The notes beneath the pieces were generated by a model, which worked only from the letters and a program-made list of their open reading frames with translations, did no database searches and was not told where the DNA came from. A DNA stretch of 64,000 bases from Nitrospirota bacterium (lineage in GTDB: Bacteria; Nitrospirota; Nitrospiria; Nitrospirales; Nitrospiraceae): NCBI GenBank assembly GCA_040757595.1, contig JBFLWP010000014.1, forward strand, positions 1-64,000. The letters run 5' to 3'. Shown here piece after piece: positions 17,753-27,112 of the stretch (its first letter is position 1; each line of letters opens with the position of its first letter). A program made the translations under genes and the position numbers.

Positions 17753-19609
17753 ATGAACGTCTCGATCCGGTGGAAAGTCACCCTCGGGGCCCTGCTCGCC
17801 GTCACGCTGGGGCTGGCCGCGGCCGGGTGGCTGACCCTCCGTTCGATCGAGCGGATCGAGGTGGACCGTCTCACCGAGACCCTGGAGACCCGGACCGGCC
17901 TGGCCTCCTTCGCCCTCCAGCCCCTGCTCCGCCAACCGCCCCCTTCGGCTCCCGTCCAAGCGCAGGCAGCCCGTGCAACCCTCCAGAGCGCGGTCGAGGA
18001 CATCGGCCGGCGCGCGGTCGCGCGAGTCACGGTCATCGGCTCCGACGGCACGGTGCTGGCCGACAGCGCGACCCCGCTCGCCGGGCTCCCGCGGCTCGAG
18101 AACCACGCGACCCGCCCGGAGGTCGCGCAGGCCCTGACCACGGGGCGCAGCACCGCCATCCGGCTGAGCGAGACGACCGGCCAGCGGATGCTTTATCTCG
18201 CCCGTCGGCTCGCCCCGCCGGACGTCCGGGCGACCACGGTCGTCCGGCTCGCCCTGCCGCTGACGCTGATCGACGCCGAGATCCGCGAGCTTCAGCGGAC
18301 CCTGGGGCTGGCCCTCGGCTTGGCCTTCGCCGTGTCGGTCGCCGTCAGCATCCTGCTCGCCCGGAGCCTGACCCGCCCGCTGTCCGACATGGTGGCCGTC
18401 GCCAGGCAACTGGCCGGCGGCTCGCTCAGCCGGCGCATCCGGTTCACCTCGCACGACGAGGCGGGCGAGCTGGCCACTGCCCTCAACCAGATGGCGGACC
18501 AGCTCGAAGCCAAGATTCGGGAAATCTCGGAAGACCGGGCGCAGCTCCGCGCCATGCTCACCTCGATGGTGGAGGGGGTCATGGTCCTGGACTGCCGCGG
18601 CATCGTCCTGCAGATGAATCCGACGCTCGAGCGGATGTTCGGGGTGCAGGGGATCAAGGCGCAGGGCCGGACGCACCGGGAGGTCATCCGGCACCACGAG
18701 CTGAACGAGTTCACCCAGATGGTCCTGGAGACGAGGCGAAACCGCAGCGGGGAGATCACGATCGCGCCCAGCGGGCGGACGTTGAAGGTCGAGGCGTCGG
18801 TCGCGGACGGCCAGCGTGAATCGGAGGCTTGCGCCGTGCTCGTGTTCCACGACATCACCGCTCTGCGGCGGCTGGAGCAGGTGCGGAAGGATTTCGTCGC
18901 GAACGTCTCGCACGAGCTGCGCACCCCGCTGACTTCGATCAAGGGCTACGTCGAGGCGCTGCTGGACGGGGGCAAGGACGATCCCGAAGTGGCGGCGCGC
19001 TTTCTGGACATCATCCTCAAGCAAAGCGACCGGCTCAACCTCATCCTGGAGGACCTGCTCCAATTGTCGCAGATCGAGTCCGGCGAGGTCTCGTTCAAGC
19101 GTGATCCGGTCCGCCTCAGGACGGTCGTGGACCGCACCTTGGCCCTGATCAAGCCGCTGGCGGACAAGAAGGGGCACGCGTTGAACGTGGAGATCCCCGC
19201 CGACCTTCCGCCGGTCCTCGGCGACGAGGACCGGCTCGCGCAGGTCATGACCAACCTGCTCGACAACGCGGTCAAGTACACGCCGCCGAACGGATCCATC
19301 GAGATCGGAGCCCGTTTCCTGCCCGATCGATCGGGGAACGGCGCCGACCTGATCGAATGTAGCGTCACCGATACCGGCATCGGCATTCCCGAGCCGGACC
19401 GGCCCCGCGTGTTCGAGCGTTTCTACCGGGTGGACAAGGCGCGGTCGCGCGAGCTGGGAGGCACGGGCCTGGGCTTGGCCATCGTCAAGCACATCGTGGA
19501 AGGACACGGAGGGCGGGTCTGGGTCGAAGGCAACAGTCCGATCGGCAGCCGGTTCGTCGTGCGGCTTCCGGCCGCCAAGGAGCCGACCGGCCATCCTGCG
19601 TCGGCGTGA
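17753..19609 (+). CDS. phoR: PhoR-type membrane sensor histidine kinase
   Basis: 618 aa. TM1 about residues 10-30, a periplasmic sensor region, TM2 about 180-205 (LALGLAFAVSVAVSILLA), HAMP (about 205-257), PAS (about 270-370, VMVLDCRGIVLQMNPTLERMFGV), HisKA with His387 in SHELRTPL, and HATPase_c with N box NLLDNAVKY, G1 DTGIGIPE and G2 GGTGLGLAIVKHIVE. Partner of the upstream response regulator. The phosphate-sensing role is inferred from family resemblance and the neighbouring phosphate transporter. No PstSCAB or classical PhoU lies next to it. Confidence 0.87.
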   Translation: MNVSIRWKVTLGALLAVTLGLAAAGWLTLRSIERIEVDRLTETLETRTGLASFALQPLLRQPPPSAPVQAQAARATLQSAVEDIGRRAVARVTVIGSDGTVLADSATPLAGLPRLENHATRPEVAQALTTGRSTAIRLSETTGQRMLYLARRLAPPDVRATTVVRLALPLTLIDAEIRELQRTLGLALGLAFAVSVAVSILLARSLTRPLSDMVAVARQLAGGSLSRRIRFTSHDEAGELATALNQMADQLEAKIREISEDRAQLRAMLTSMVEGVMVLDCRGIVLQMNPTLERMFGVQGIKAQGRTHREVIRHHELNEFTQMVLETRRNRSGEITIAPSGRTLKVEASVADGQRESEACAVLVFHDITALRRLEQVRKDFVANVSHELRTPLTSIKGYVEALLDGGKDDPEVAARFLDIILKQSDRLNLILEDLLQLSQIESGEVSFKRDPVRLRTVVDRTLALIKPLADKKGHALNVEIPADLPPVLGDEDRLAQVMTNLLDNAVKYTPPNGSIEIGARFLPDRSGNGADLIECSVTDTGIGIPEPDRPRVFERFYRVDKARSRELGGTGLGLAIVKHIVEGHGGRVWVEGNSPIGSRFVVRLPAAKEPTGHPASA

Positions 19610-19627
19610 CCGCGTCCGAGGCCCCGT

Positions 19628-20623
19628 TCAGCTTCCGAGCCGAGAAAGCCCCGCATAGATCAGCGCCGCCAACAGGCCCGCTCCCGGCAGCGTGAAGATC
19701 CAGGCGTAGAGGATGCGGGCCGTCACCCCCCACCGGACCGCGGACAACCGCTTGACGATCCCCACCCCCATGACCGAAGAGGTGATCGTGTGGGTGGTGC
19801 TGACCGGCAGGCCCAGGGACGCCGTCGCCAGGAGCACCGTCGCGGCCCCGGTCTCGGCCGCAAAGCCGTGGACCGGCTCGATTTTCAGGATGCGCATGCC
19901 GAGCGTGCGGACGATCCGCCACCCTCCGATGCCGGTCCCGAGCCCCATGGCCACGGCGCAGGCGACGATCACCCAGGTCGGCACCTCGGCGCTCGGAATC
20001 AGCCCGGCGGAGAGCAGCGCCAGCGTGATGATCCCCATGGCCTTCTGGGCGTCGTTGGCCCCGTGGCTGAAGGCCATGAAGCTGGCCGACAGGAGCTGCA
20101 GCCGGCCGAACAGTTTCGTGGCGAAATGCCGCGTGGCCCGGAAGAACAGCCGGGTGATCAGCACCATGATGACCAGGCCGATCAGGAGCCCGAACAGCGG
20201 CGAGATCACCAAGGCCTCGAGCACGGACCGCAACCCGCTCAGCTTGACGACCGCCCAGCCGCCGTGGGTCAGGGCGGCGCCGACCAGTCCCCCGATCAGG
20301 GCGTGCGACGAGCTGGTGGGGAGCCCGAGCATCAGCGTGAACAGGTTCCAGACGATCGCTCCGCCCAAGGCGGAGGCCACCGTCGCCTGCGTGATCGCCG
20401 CCGGCTCGACGATCCCGGCTCCGATCGTCTTGGCGACCGCGGTGGACAGGAACGCCCCGGCCACGTTCAGCAGTCCGGCCAGCGCCACCGCACCCAGGGG
20501 ACTCAGGACCCGGGTGGAGACCACGGTCGCGATCGCGTTCGCGCTGTCGTGCCAGCCGTTCGTGAAGTCGAACAGGAGGGCCAGCGCGACGACCACGATG
20601 AGCATACCGCTCAGATCAAACAT
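19628..20623 (-). CDS. pit: PiT-family inorganic phosphate transporter
   Basis: 331-aa polytopic membrane protein with the duplicated PiT signatures DFTNGWHDSANAIATVVSTR near the N-terminus and FMAFSHGANDAQKAMGII near residue 190. It imports (metal-)phosphate using an ion gradient. Downstream of the DUF47 gene on the same strand and convergent with the phoR-like gene (18 nt between stops). Confidence 0.94.
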   Translation of the reverse strand: MFDLSGMLIVVVALALLFDFTNGWHDSANAIATVVSTRVLSPLGAVALAGLLNVAGAFLSTAVAKTIGAGIVEPAAITQATVASALGGAIVWNLFTLMLGLPTSSSHALIGGLVGAALTHGGWAVVKLSGLRSVLEALVISPLFGLLIGLVIMVLITRLFFRATRHFATKLFGRLQLLSASFMAFSHGANDAQKAMGIITLALLSAGLIPSAEVPTWVIVACAVAMGLGTGIGGWRIVRTLGMRILKIEPVHGFAAETGAATVLLATASLGLPVSTTHTITSSVMGVGIVKRLSAVRWGVTARILYAWIFTLPGAGLLAALIYAGLSRLGS

Positions 20624-20633
20624 GCGGTCCCGT

Positions 20634-20748
20634 GATGGGTGATCGGTGATGAGTGCTAGAGAATGGACGATGAGTCATGCGTAACGAGTTATGAGAGGCG
20701 GGCTTCTTACACCGATCACTCATCACTTGTCACCCATCACCCGTCGCG
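20634..20748. repeat. Intergenic inverted word repeat (GTGATGGGTGATCGG family)
   Basis: Left arm CCCGTGATGGGTGATCGGTG; right arm CACCGATCACTCATCAC...CACCCATCACCCGTC. They can pair over much of their length around an AT-richer centre (20657-20708). Between the DUF47 gene and pit. Same vocabulary as 7779-7873 and 17650-17748. Confidence 0.7.
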
Positions 20749-20754
20749 TTTCGG

Positions 20755-21381
20755 CTAGACGTGCTTGAGCGCGATGCGCTCCAGGATGTTGGCGACGTCC
20801 TCGCACCGGTCGGTCCCGTCCTCGAAGTTCTCGTAGATTTCCTTCCACTTGATGACTTCGATGGGATCCTTCTCCCGCTCGAAGAGGGTCGAGATCGCGT
20901 CCCGCGTGACCCGGTCCGCCTCGTTTTCCAGGCTGTTCACCTGCACGCAGTACTGGCTGAGATCGGCGTGGGGCTGGCCGAGCCGGTCTACGCCGGCCCC
21001 GACGGCGACCGTCGCCTGGTACAGGATGTTCGCCAGCTTGACCGCCGTCTCGGTCGGCCTCGTCACCTTGAACACGACGAACCGGTCGGCCACCGCTTCG
21101 GCCAGATCCAGAATGTCGTCGATCGCGCTGGCTAGGTCGTGGATGTCCTCCCGGTCGATCGGCGTGATGAAAGTCTGGTTGAGGCGCCGCACGATGTCGT
21201 GAGTGAGGTCGTCACCGACGTGCTCGACCTGCTTGATCTTGCGGGCTTGCTCCGCCGGGTTCTGGAAATTTTCCATCATGTCCTTGAGCAGGCGGCATCC
21301 CTCGATCATGTTGTGGGCGGCCTTGGTAAACAGCTCGAAAAACGCCGGCTCTCTCGGAATCAGACCGAACATCGCAGCCAT
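20755..21381 (-). CDS. DUF47 (PhoU-like) Pit-accessory protein
   Basis: 208-aa soluble, largely helical PhoU-like protein of the DUF47/TIGR00153 family (starts MAAMFGLIPREPAFFELF; EHVGDDLTHDIVRRLNQTFITPIDREDIHDLASAIDDILD is conserved). DUF47 genes are commonly paired with pit and thought to modulate phosphate import. The order DUF47-pit on one strand, 131 nt apart, fits. The gap is filled by a palindromic word repeat. Confidence 0.9.
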   Translation of the reverse strand: MAAMFGLIPREPAFFELFTKAAHNMIEGCRLLKDMMENFQNPAEQARKIKQVEHVGDDLTHDIVRRLNQTFITPIDREDIHDLASAIDDILDLAEAVADRFVVFKVTRPTETAVKLANILYQATVAVGAGVDRLGQPHADLSQYCVQVNSLENEADRVTRDAISTLFEREKDPIEVIKWKEIYENFEDGTDRCEDVANILERIALKHV

Positions 21382-21449
21382 ACTCCCTCGCCTCCCCTCA
21401 ACCCACCCAGGCCGTCACACGACCCTCCGAACGCACCGGTCCCCAGCGA

Positions 21450-22469
21450 TCACGCCGCAGGCCCCGCAGCGCCATTCCGCCACCGGATCAGCGCCGCCGC
21501 CCAGGTCAGCCCGCCGCCGAACGTGCCGAGGAGCACGAGGTCTCCGTCGTGCAGCCGCCCCTCCCGGACGGCCCGATCCAGCGCGATGGGCAGCGAGGCC
21601 GACGACGTGTTGCCGGTGGTCTCAATCGTCGAGTACAGCTTCTCGCGGGGAAGGCCCAGCCGCCGGCCGAGCGAGGCCAGCAGCCGGCCGTTGGCCTGGT
21701 GGAACACGGCCTGGCTCACGTCCTCCAGACGGAGTCCGTGCTCCTTCAAGAGGTCCGTGACCGCGGCGGCCAGCCGGTGGACCGCCAGCCGGAAGAGCGG
21801 CCCCCCCCGCATGTGAATCGTGTGGAGCCGGGCCCGGACGGTCTGCGCCGTGGCCGGTCGGCGAGAGCCGCCGGCCGGCACCGCGATCAAGTCGTGGCGC
21901 GCCCCCTCCGCAGAGAGGTGAATCCCCATGATCCCCGCCGCATGGTCTCCCTCGACCTGCTCTCCAACCACCACCGCCGCCCCGGCCCCGTCCCCGAAGA
22001 GAATCGCGGTCGCGTCATCCTGCAGGTTCAAGAACCGGGACTTGATCTCCGCCGCCACGACCAGGCACTGGCGAAACCGGCCGCTCCGGATCAGCCGGTC
22101 CGCCGCCGACAGCCCGTAGAGGAAGCCGGAGCAGGACGCAGACAGATCGAACGCCGCGGCTTTCGCGGCCTTCAGATTCCGCTGGAGGAGGCAGGCCGTC
22201 GAGGGAAGCCCGAGGTCCGGCGAGGTCGTGGACACGATGACGGCTTCGATCGAAGAAGGGCTCAGGCCGGCGGCCTCGCACGCGCGCCGGGCCGCCTCCT
22301 CGGCCAGACCGGAGGTCGCCTGCCCTTCCTCAGCCCAGTGGCGAGCCCTGATGCCGGTCCGCCGGCAGACCGCCTCTGGGCCGAGCCTGAGATGCGGGCT
22401 GACCTCCTCGTTGGTCACGCGGCGAGCGGGAAGATACGAGCCGGTTCCGGCAATGCGGCTGCGCAACAC
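21450..22469 (-). CDS. fabH: Beta-ketoacyl-ACP synthase III (FabH-like)
   Basis: 339-aa thiolase-fold enzyme with the complete FabH triad: Cys in LSASCSGFLYG (about residue 114), His in VFHQANGRLL (about 260) and Asn in ETTGNTSSASLP (about 290). It starts fatty-acid synthesis by condensing acetyl-CoA (or another acyl-CoA) with malonyl-ACP. Start is GTG at 22469 with GGAGGA about 14 nt upstream. It stands alone, away from fab genes, and diverges from bamD, so it could also be a FabH-like enzyme of a specialised lipid pathway. Confidence 0.88.
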   Translation of the reverse strand: MLRSRIAGTGSYLPARRVTNEEVSPHLRLGPEAVCRRTGIRARHWAEEGQATSGLAEEAARRACEAAGLSPSSIEAVIVSTTSPDLGLPSTACLLQRNLKAAKAAAFDLSASCSGFLYGLSAADRLIRSGRFRQCLVVAAEIKSRFLNLQDDATAILFGDGAGAAVVVGEQVEGDHAAGIMGIHLSAEGARHDLIAVPAGGSRRPATAQTVRARLHTIHMRGGPLFRLAVHRLAAAVTDLLKEHGLRLEDVSQAVFHQANGRLLASLGRRLGLPREKLYSTIETTGNTSSASLPIALDRAVREGRLHDGDLVLLGTFGGGLTWAAALIRWRNGAAGPAA

Positions 22470-22745
22470 AGTCTCTTTTACTTCCTCCGAACGAGCCCTT
22501 GGGACTTTCGTATTAGGCGGCGCCGTTACGCCGGGATGTCCGGGGCATCACATCCGTGCAAATTTCGGGCGCCACAGGACAAACGCGTCGGCGAGATTAT
22601 AGGGTGCCCTCCGAAACGCGTCAATGAAGGAACAGCGGCTGCTTCTAACCCCAAAGTAACATTGCATTTCTACACGTGATTTGTTACCGTGGGCCGGGCT
22701 TCTCATCACGGACGGGCCGGGCTTCTTCGCCATGGAAGGGTTTCT

Positions 22746-23690
22746 ATGCAGGATTTCACCAGCCGGCGTCTGACGGCGCGGCTCATGCTGCTGGCCGTGG
22801 CGCTGCTCATCACCGTCGGCGGCTGCTCGACCGGCAAGAAGCAGGCGGCCGCCGACAAATCAAAATCCTTGAGCGGGACGGACGAGCAGATCTTCATCGG
22901 CGACACGATCGAGAAGAACTACGATCCGAACGTGATCATGAAGCGGGCCGAGGCCTTCTTCGAAAAGGAAGACTACGCCGAGGCCGTCATCGAATACCAG
23001 CACTTCCTGGACCTCCACCACATCCACGTCCTGGCCCCCTACGCCCAGTTCAGGCTCGGGGACAGCCACTTCAGGATGGCCAAATCCATCGATCGCGATC
23101 CGGAGCCGATCCACAAGGCGAAGGCGGCGTTCGAGAAGCTGCTCAAGGAATGGCCGGGCAGCCGCTACCAGAGCGACGCGATCGAGAAGATCCACGCCTG
23201 CCAAGAGCTCCTGGCCCAGGCGTCCATGTTCGTGGGGCACTTCTACTTCCGCAGAGCGTCGTACCTGGCCGCGGCCTACCGGTTCGAGTCCGTGTACGAG
23301 AACTACCCGGACATGCCGCAAGTGGCGCCGGAAGCCCTGTACTACCTGGCCATGGCGTACAAGGAGATGGGCGCGGACGACTGGGTGCAGGAAAAACTGA
23401 CGCTGCTCGCGGAACGCTATCCCAGCAGCCCGTTCAACACCAGCGGCCATAGGATCCTGGCCGCATTGAGGGCCAAGCACCCGGAGACGATGGTCGCACT
23501 CGCCAACGGAGGACAGAACGGGGACGCTCCGGCCTCCGCGCCGGGCCCGGCCCCTCTCGAACCGCAAACGGTCGGCCTCGCCGGCCAGCCCTCCTTCCCT
23601 TCCCTCCCCTCCCTCACGCCGGTCACCGGCCAGGCCGCGGCCTCGCTGGGTCCGCAGGCCACGCTCTGCCGCCTCGGGTCGTGGTGCTGA
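22746..23690 (+). CDS. bamD: BamD-like outer-membrane assembly lipoprotein
   Basis: About 314 aa from ATG at 22746 (GAAGGG ribosome site; an upstream in-frame start at 22689 is less likely). Lipoprotein signal ending VGGC (lipobox Cys about residue 27). Then TPR-type helices of the BamD/YfiO type (AEAFFEKEDYAEAVIEYQHFLDLHH, YQSDAIEKIHACQELLAQ, AVFVGHFYFRR-like block). BamD feeds barrel proteins to BamA. The last 70 or so residues are Pro/Ala-rich and probably disordered. Confidence 0.87.
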   Translation: MQDFTSRRLTARLMLLAVALLITVGGCSTGKKQAAADKSKSLSGTDEQIFIGDTIEKNYDPNVIMKRAEAFFEKEDYAEAVIEYQHFLDLHHIHVLAPYAQFRLGDSHFRMAKSIDRDPEPIHKAKAAFEKLLKEWPGSRYQSDAIEKIHACQELLAQASMFVGHFYFRRASYLAAAYRFESVYENYPDMPQVAPEALYYLAMAYKEMGADDWVQEKLTLLAERYPSSPFNTSGHRILAALRAKHPETMVALANGGQNGDAPASAPGPAPLEPQTVGLAGQPSFPSLPSLTPVTGQAAASLGPQATLCRLGSWC

Positions 23691-23774
23691 AGGGGGAAGA
23701 CGTTCTCCGTTCTCAGCACTCCCGGCCCAGACAACGTCGAACAACGGAAGCGCGTCGCTCCCTCACGTTTCCGT

Positions 23775-23815
23775 TTCTTCACCGAAAACTGACAACTGAA
23801 AACTGACGACCGATT
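23775..23815. repeat. ACTGA-word tract downstream of bamD
   Basis: Tandem words CCGAAAACTGACAACTG, AAAACTGACGACCG between convergent bamD and the reductase gene. Related words occur at 25028-25092. Confidence 0.5.
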
Positions 23816-23820
23816 GCTGC

Positions 23821-25017
23821 TTATCGAAAGGAAAGCGTCTCTTTGAGCAGCTCGCGGAAGGAGGCCTTCACGACCCCCCGCGCCTTGCGGAAGAAGGACT
23901 GGTAGGTTTCCCGTCCCCGGAGCACTTCGTAATAGAGGTTGATCACCTCCTGGTACCGGTTCATCAGCCGGTGGCAGAGACGGGGAAAGGTGTAGACGAT
24001 CCGGGCGACCCGCGAAGCCACCCGGAACTCGGCGTAGATCTCGCGCTGCACGGCCAGCTCGTAATCCAGCAGGCTTCGGCGGCGATCGTGGAACGTCCCC
24101 AGGACGCTGGCCGCCGCGATCTGCCCCGACCGCACGGCGTAGTAGATCCCTTCGCCGAACAGCGGATCCACCAGATGCCCCGCGTCCCCCACCAGCAGCG
24201 CGCGGTGGCGGACGAGGCCGCAGGCGGTCCCGGCCGAGCTGGCGCTGAACAGCGGCAGCGGGTGCCCGCAGGGCCTGGGCACCGTCATGGAGCCCAGCTT
24301 CTTTTCGTCCCGCACGAACCGGTCGAAGACGTCCTTGGGGCTGGCGGGCTTCCCGCGGAACTCCGCCACGCCGATCGAGAGGCGCTCCTGTTTCGGAAAA
24401 ATCCAGGCGTAGCCGCGGGCCGTCGCGCCCAGGTCGATGAGCACCTTGCCTTCGCCGGGATAGGGAGCGGCCTTGCCGATCCCGAGCTCGCTCTCGAGGG
24501 TCGGCATCCGGTGCAGGCGCCGGTTCGGAAAGAGCCGCTGGGCCACGATGCTGTTGGCGCCGTCCGCGCCGATCAGGACCTTCGTGCGATAGCGCCCCCG
24601 GTCGGTGATGACCTCGATCCCGTCCTCGAGCTGGACGAAGCCGAGCGCCTGCTCGTCCTCGTGCACCTCGGTCCCCGCCCCTCGGGCCTTCTCGACCAGA
24701 TGGTAGTCGAACCGGTCGCGCATCACCATGTAGGCGATCGGCGTCGCGGATTCGATCAAAAAGGAGTCCTGCCCCCCGTAGGTGAACTGCACGCCGTAGA
24801 CCGTGTGCTCGACCACCGACTTGAAGTCGGCGTCCAGGATGTTGTCGATCCGCACCGAGAGACCGCCCCCGCAGACCTTGTACCGGGGATGGGCCTGCTT
24901 CTCGATGCCGAGCACCGCCATGCCGGCGCGGCTCAGCTCGTAGGCGGCGGTAGCGCCGGCCGGGCCCATGCCGACGATCAGCACGTCGTAGGATTTCGTG
25001 TCGGGCAGGGTCTGCAT
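23821..25017 (-). CDS. Geranylgeranyl reductase-family FAD oxidoreductase
   Basis: 398-aa flavoprotein. N-terminal dinucleotide fold VGMGPAGATAAYELSRAG (about residues 16-33), KVCGGGLS, and a second FAD motif LLVGDAGHLVDPLFGEGIYYAVRSG (about 285). This family reduces polyprenyl chains of chlorophyll, quinones or archaeal lipids. In a non-phototroph the likely targets are prenyl chains of quinones or membrane lipids, an inference. It follows ccdA on the same strand, separated by an ACTGA-word tract. Confidence 0.83.
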   Translation of the reverse strand: MQTLPDTKSYDVLIVGMGPAGATAAYELSRAGMAVLGIEKQAHPRYKVCGGGLSVRIDNILDADFKSVVEHTVYGVQFTYGGQDSFLIESATPIAYMVMRDRFDYHLVEKARGAGTEVHEDEQALGFVQLEDGIEVITDRGRYRTKVLIGADGANSIVAQRLFPNRRLHRMPTLESELGIGKAAPYPGEGKVLIDLGATARGYAWIFPKQERLSIGVAEFRGKPASPKDVFDRFVRDEKKLGSMTVPRPCGHPLPLFSASSAGTACGLVRHRALLVGDAGHLVDPLFGEGIYYAVRSGQIAAASVLGTFHDRRRSLLDYELAVQREIYAEFRVASRVARIVYTFPRLCHRLMNRYQEVINLYYEVLRGRETYQSFFRKARGVVKASFRELLKETLSFR

Positions 25018-25027
25018 ATGACGAAGA

Positions 25028-25092
25028 GTTCTCGGTGATCAGTTCTCAGTGATCGGCTCTCAGAAACTGATGACTGAGCGCTGACAACTGAC
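25028..25092. repeat. Intergenic CTCAGTGATCGG/ACTGATGACTGA word tract
   Basis: Between ccdA and the reductase gene. Left words GTTCTCGGTGATCAGTTCTC and CTCAGTGATCGGCTCTCAG; right words ACTGATGACTGAGCGC, TGACAACTGACC. AGTTCTCAGTGATC-type and ACTGATGACTGA-type words can pair imperfectly. Confidence 0.6.
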
Positions 25093-25098
25093 CACTTA

Positions 25099-25845
25099 CT
25101 ACTGGCCAACATACCAGCCGATCCCGTACCGTTCCAGAAAACTCGTGATCAGCGTGAGCGAGTTCGCGTAGATCATCACGCCGACCATCACCAGGAAGGC
25201 CCCGCTCACGGCCGAGACGCCCCACAGGTAGGCGCGCACCTGCTTGAAGTAGCCCAGAAAGCGGTCCACGCCCAGGGCGGTGGCGAACAGGGGGAGTCCC
25301 AACCCGAGCGAATAGGCCGTCAGGAGGGCGACCCCGTCCAGCAGGGAGTCCTTCGTGCTCGCGTACAGGAGGATCGTCCCCAGCACGGGGCCCACGCAGG
25401 GGGTCCAGCCGGCCGCGAAGGCGACGCCGATCAGAAACGAGCCGAGGTAGCCGGCGGGACGGCTCTGGAAATGCATCCGCCTCTCGGTGGCCAGGAAGTT
25501 CAGCTTCAGCACGCCCAGGAGGTAGAGCCCGAACACGATGATCAGGACGCCTCCGAACTTCCGGAGATAGTCCTGGTAGCTGATCAGGAGCTGCCCGATG
25601 AGCGTCGCCGAGGCGCCGAACCCGATGAAGACGGCGGAGAAGCCGGCGATGAAGAGCAGCGAGTTGAAGAGGATCGCGGTCCGGAACCGCTGCCGGGCGG
25701 CCGCGTCGGCCAGTTGATCGAGCGACAGCCCCGTGATGTAGGAGACGTAGGACGGCACCAGCGGCAGCACGCAGGGGGACACGAAGGACAGGAGCCCCGC
25801 GGAGAAGGCCGCCACCAGGGAAATCTGCTGGATCGAGTCGCCCAC
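25099..25845 (-). CDS. ccdA: CcdA, thiol-disulfide membrane transporter for cytochrome c maturation
   Basis: 248 aa starting at GTG 25845, two nucleotides after the stop codon of the upstream tlpA-like gene; the longer frame upstream is antisense to nothing useful and only shadows tlpA. About six TM helices, with the two conserved Cys regions SFVSPCVLPLVPSYVSYITG and GWTPCVGPVLGTILL. CcdA passes electrons from cytoplasmic thioredoxin to periplasmic TlpA/ResA proteins that keep apocytochrome haem-binding cysteines reduced. Part of the resB-ccsB-tlpA-tlpA-ccdA set. Confidence 0.93.
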   Translation of the reverse strand: MGDSIQQISLVAAFSAGLLSFVSPCVLPLVPSYVSYITGLSLDQLADAAARQRFRTAILFNSLLFIAGFSAVFIGFGASATLIGQLLISYQDYLRKFGGVLIIVFGLYLLGVLKLNFLATERRMHFQSRPAGYLGSFLIGVAFAAGWTPCVGPVLGTILLYASTKDSLLDGVALLTAYSLGLGLPLFATALGVDRFLGYFKQVRAYLWGVSAVSGAFLVMVGVMIYANSLTLITSFLERYGIGWYVGQ

Positions 25846-25847
25846 GG

Positions 25848-26459
25848 CTACCGCGCCTTCACCAACGTCTTGATGAGCTGCCGGCCTTCGGGGGTCTGCC
25901 AGTTCCGCGCCCCGAAGATGCGGTGGGTGATGATGCCGCGCCGGTCCACGAGGAACGTCATCGGCAGCGTCCTCGCCCCGTACGCCACCCCGACGCGGAA
26001 CTCCGAGTCGTGCAGGATCGGGAAGGTCAGGCCCAGCTCGTCCCGGAAGGGCCGGGTCACGGCCGCCCCCTGCTGATCGGTGGAGACGGCCAGGATCTCG
26101 AAGTCCTTGCGGCTGAACTCCCGATAGAGCGCTTCCATGCCCGGCATCTCCACCCGGCACGGCCCGCACCAGGTCGCCCAGAAGTTCACCAGCACCACCC
26201 TGCCGCGGTAGCTCGCGAGGGTCACGGAACGGCCCTCCAGATCGCGGAGCTGAAAGTTCGGGGCTTCCGCCCCCACCCGGACGCCGCCCCGCTCCTGCAC
26301 CGGCACGGGAAAAGAGCCCGTCTCGGCGGGCTCGGGGCGGGCGGGTGAAATAGGCGCGGCCGCCGCGTCCAGGTGGCCGGACGCGGGATCGCAGGCGAGC
26401 CAGGCCGGCAGAAGCAGCCCCGGCAGCAGGAGCCCCATGCGTCCCCAATCACAGCCCAT
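25848..26459 (-). CDS. TlpA/ResA-like thioredoxin, probable lipoprotein
   Basis: 203 aa. N-terminal signal with lipobox-like WLAC (Cys about 23), a Pro/Ala linker, then an AhpC-TSA/thioredoxin fold with active site WCGPC (FWATWCGPCRVEMP) and the cis-Pro region TLPMTFLVDRRG. Predicted periplasmic disulfide reductase receiving electrons from CcdA, its immediate downstream neighbour. It is the second of two adjacent TlpA paralogues; this one appears lipid-anchored while the other is helix-anchored. Confidence 0.9.
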   Translation of the reverse strand: MGCDWGRMGLLLPGLLLPAWLACDPASGHLDAAAAPISPARPEPAETGSFPVPVQERGGVRVGAEAPNFQLRDLEGRSVTLASYRGRVVLVNFWATWCGPCRVEMPGMEALYREFSRKDFEILAVSTDQQGAAVTRPFRDELGLTFPILHDSEFRVGVAYGARTLPMTFLVDRRGIITHRIFGARNWQTPEGRQLIKTLVKAR

Positions 26460-26480
26460 GCGTCCGATCCTTCCCGTCCG

Positions 26481-27092
26481 TTACGTGGCCGGAGGAGCGG
26501 CCTGCGCGGACTTGGCCTCGCCCTTGAGCAGCGACGTGATGACCTGCAGGTTGTCGAGCAGGGTCCAGTCGCGCGGGCCGATCACCTTTTCCCGGAGCAC
26601 GCCCTGCCCGTCGATGATGTAGGTCTCCGGGACACCCATGAGCTTGTACCGTTTGTCCGTCTGCCCCCAGGAGTCCACCAGGATCGGAAAGGTCAGGTTC
26701 AGGCTCTTCACGAACGGCGGGATGTCTTTCTTGGTCGTCACCCGGTCGATGCTGACCGCCAGGACGACCAGCCCGTCCCGCTCGAAGTTCTTGTGGAGCA
26801 CCTCCATGGACGGCATCTCTTCCCGGCAGGGCTTGCACCAGGTCGCCCAGAAGTTGAGGAACACCACCTTGCCCCGGAAGTCCGAGAGGCGCACCGGCTT
26901 CTCGTCCAGATTGGGCAGCTCGAAGTCCGGTGCCTCCTTCCCGACCGTGAGCGGCTCGTACTTGCTGCTCTGCAGCCACACGACCCCGAACGCCAACGCC
27001 AGGATGGCCACGGAGACGACCGTGATTTTCAGCCGGGAGGCGGCTCCCGGCGGCGCCTGCGCGGCTTGGTTTGTGAGTGACTCTTCAGCCAT
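26481..27092 (-). CDS. resA: TlpA/ResA/CcmG-like thiol-disulfide oxidoreductase, membrane-anchored
   Basis: About 203 aa starting MAEESLTNQAAQ at 27092. A start at 27137 is open in frame, but those 15 codons fall inside a repeat element, so the inner ATG is preferred. N-terminal TM anchor (ITVVSVAILALAFGVVWLQ, about 20-40), then thioredoxin fold with active site WCKPC (FWATWCKPCREEMP) and GVPETYIIDGQG. It keeps apocytochrome c thiols reduced for haem attachment by the ResB/CcsB synthase encoded upstream. The gene symbol is by analogy. Confidence 0.88.
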   Translation of the reverse strand: MAEESLTNQAAQAPPGAASRLKITVVSVAILALAFGVVWLQSSKYEPLTVGKEAPDFELPNLDEKPVRLSDFRGKVVFLNFWATWCKPCREEMPSMEVLHKNFERDGLVVLAVSIDRVTTKKDIPPFVKSLNLTFPILVDSWGQTDKRYKLMGVPETYIIDGQGVLREKVIGPRDWTLLDNLQVITSLLKGEAKSAQAAPPAT

Positions 27093-27112
27093 CGCAAAAA
27101 TCCATCGCACTA

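Noticed and set aside
25846-26448. N-terminal 200-codon extension of the ccdA frame
   Set aside because: Same-strand shadow of the tlpA lipoprotein gene in another frame; CcdA starts at GTG 25845 by family alignment.
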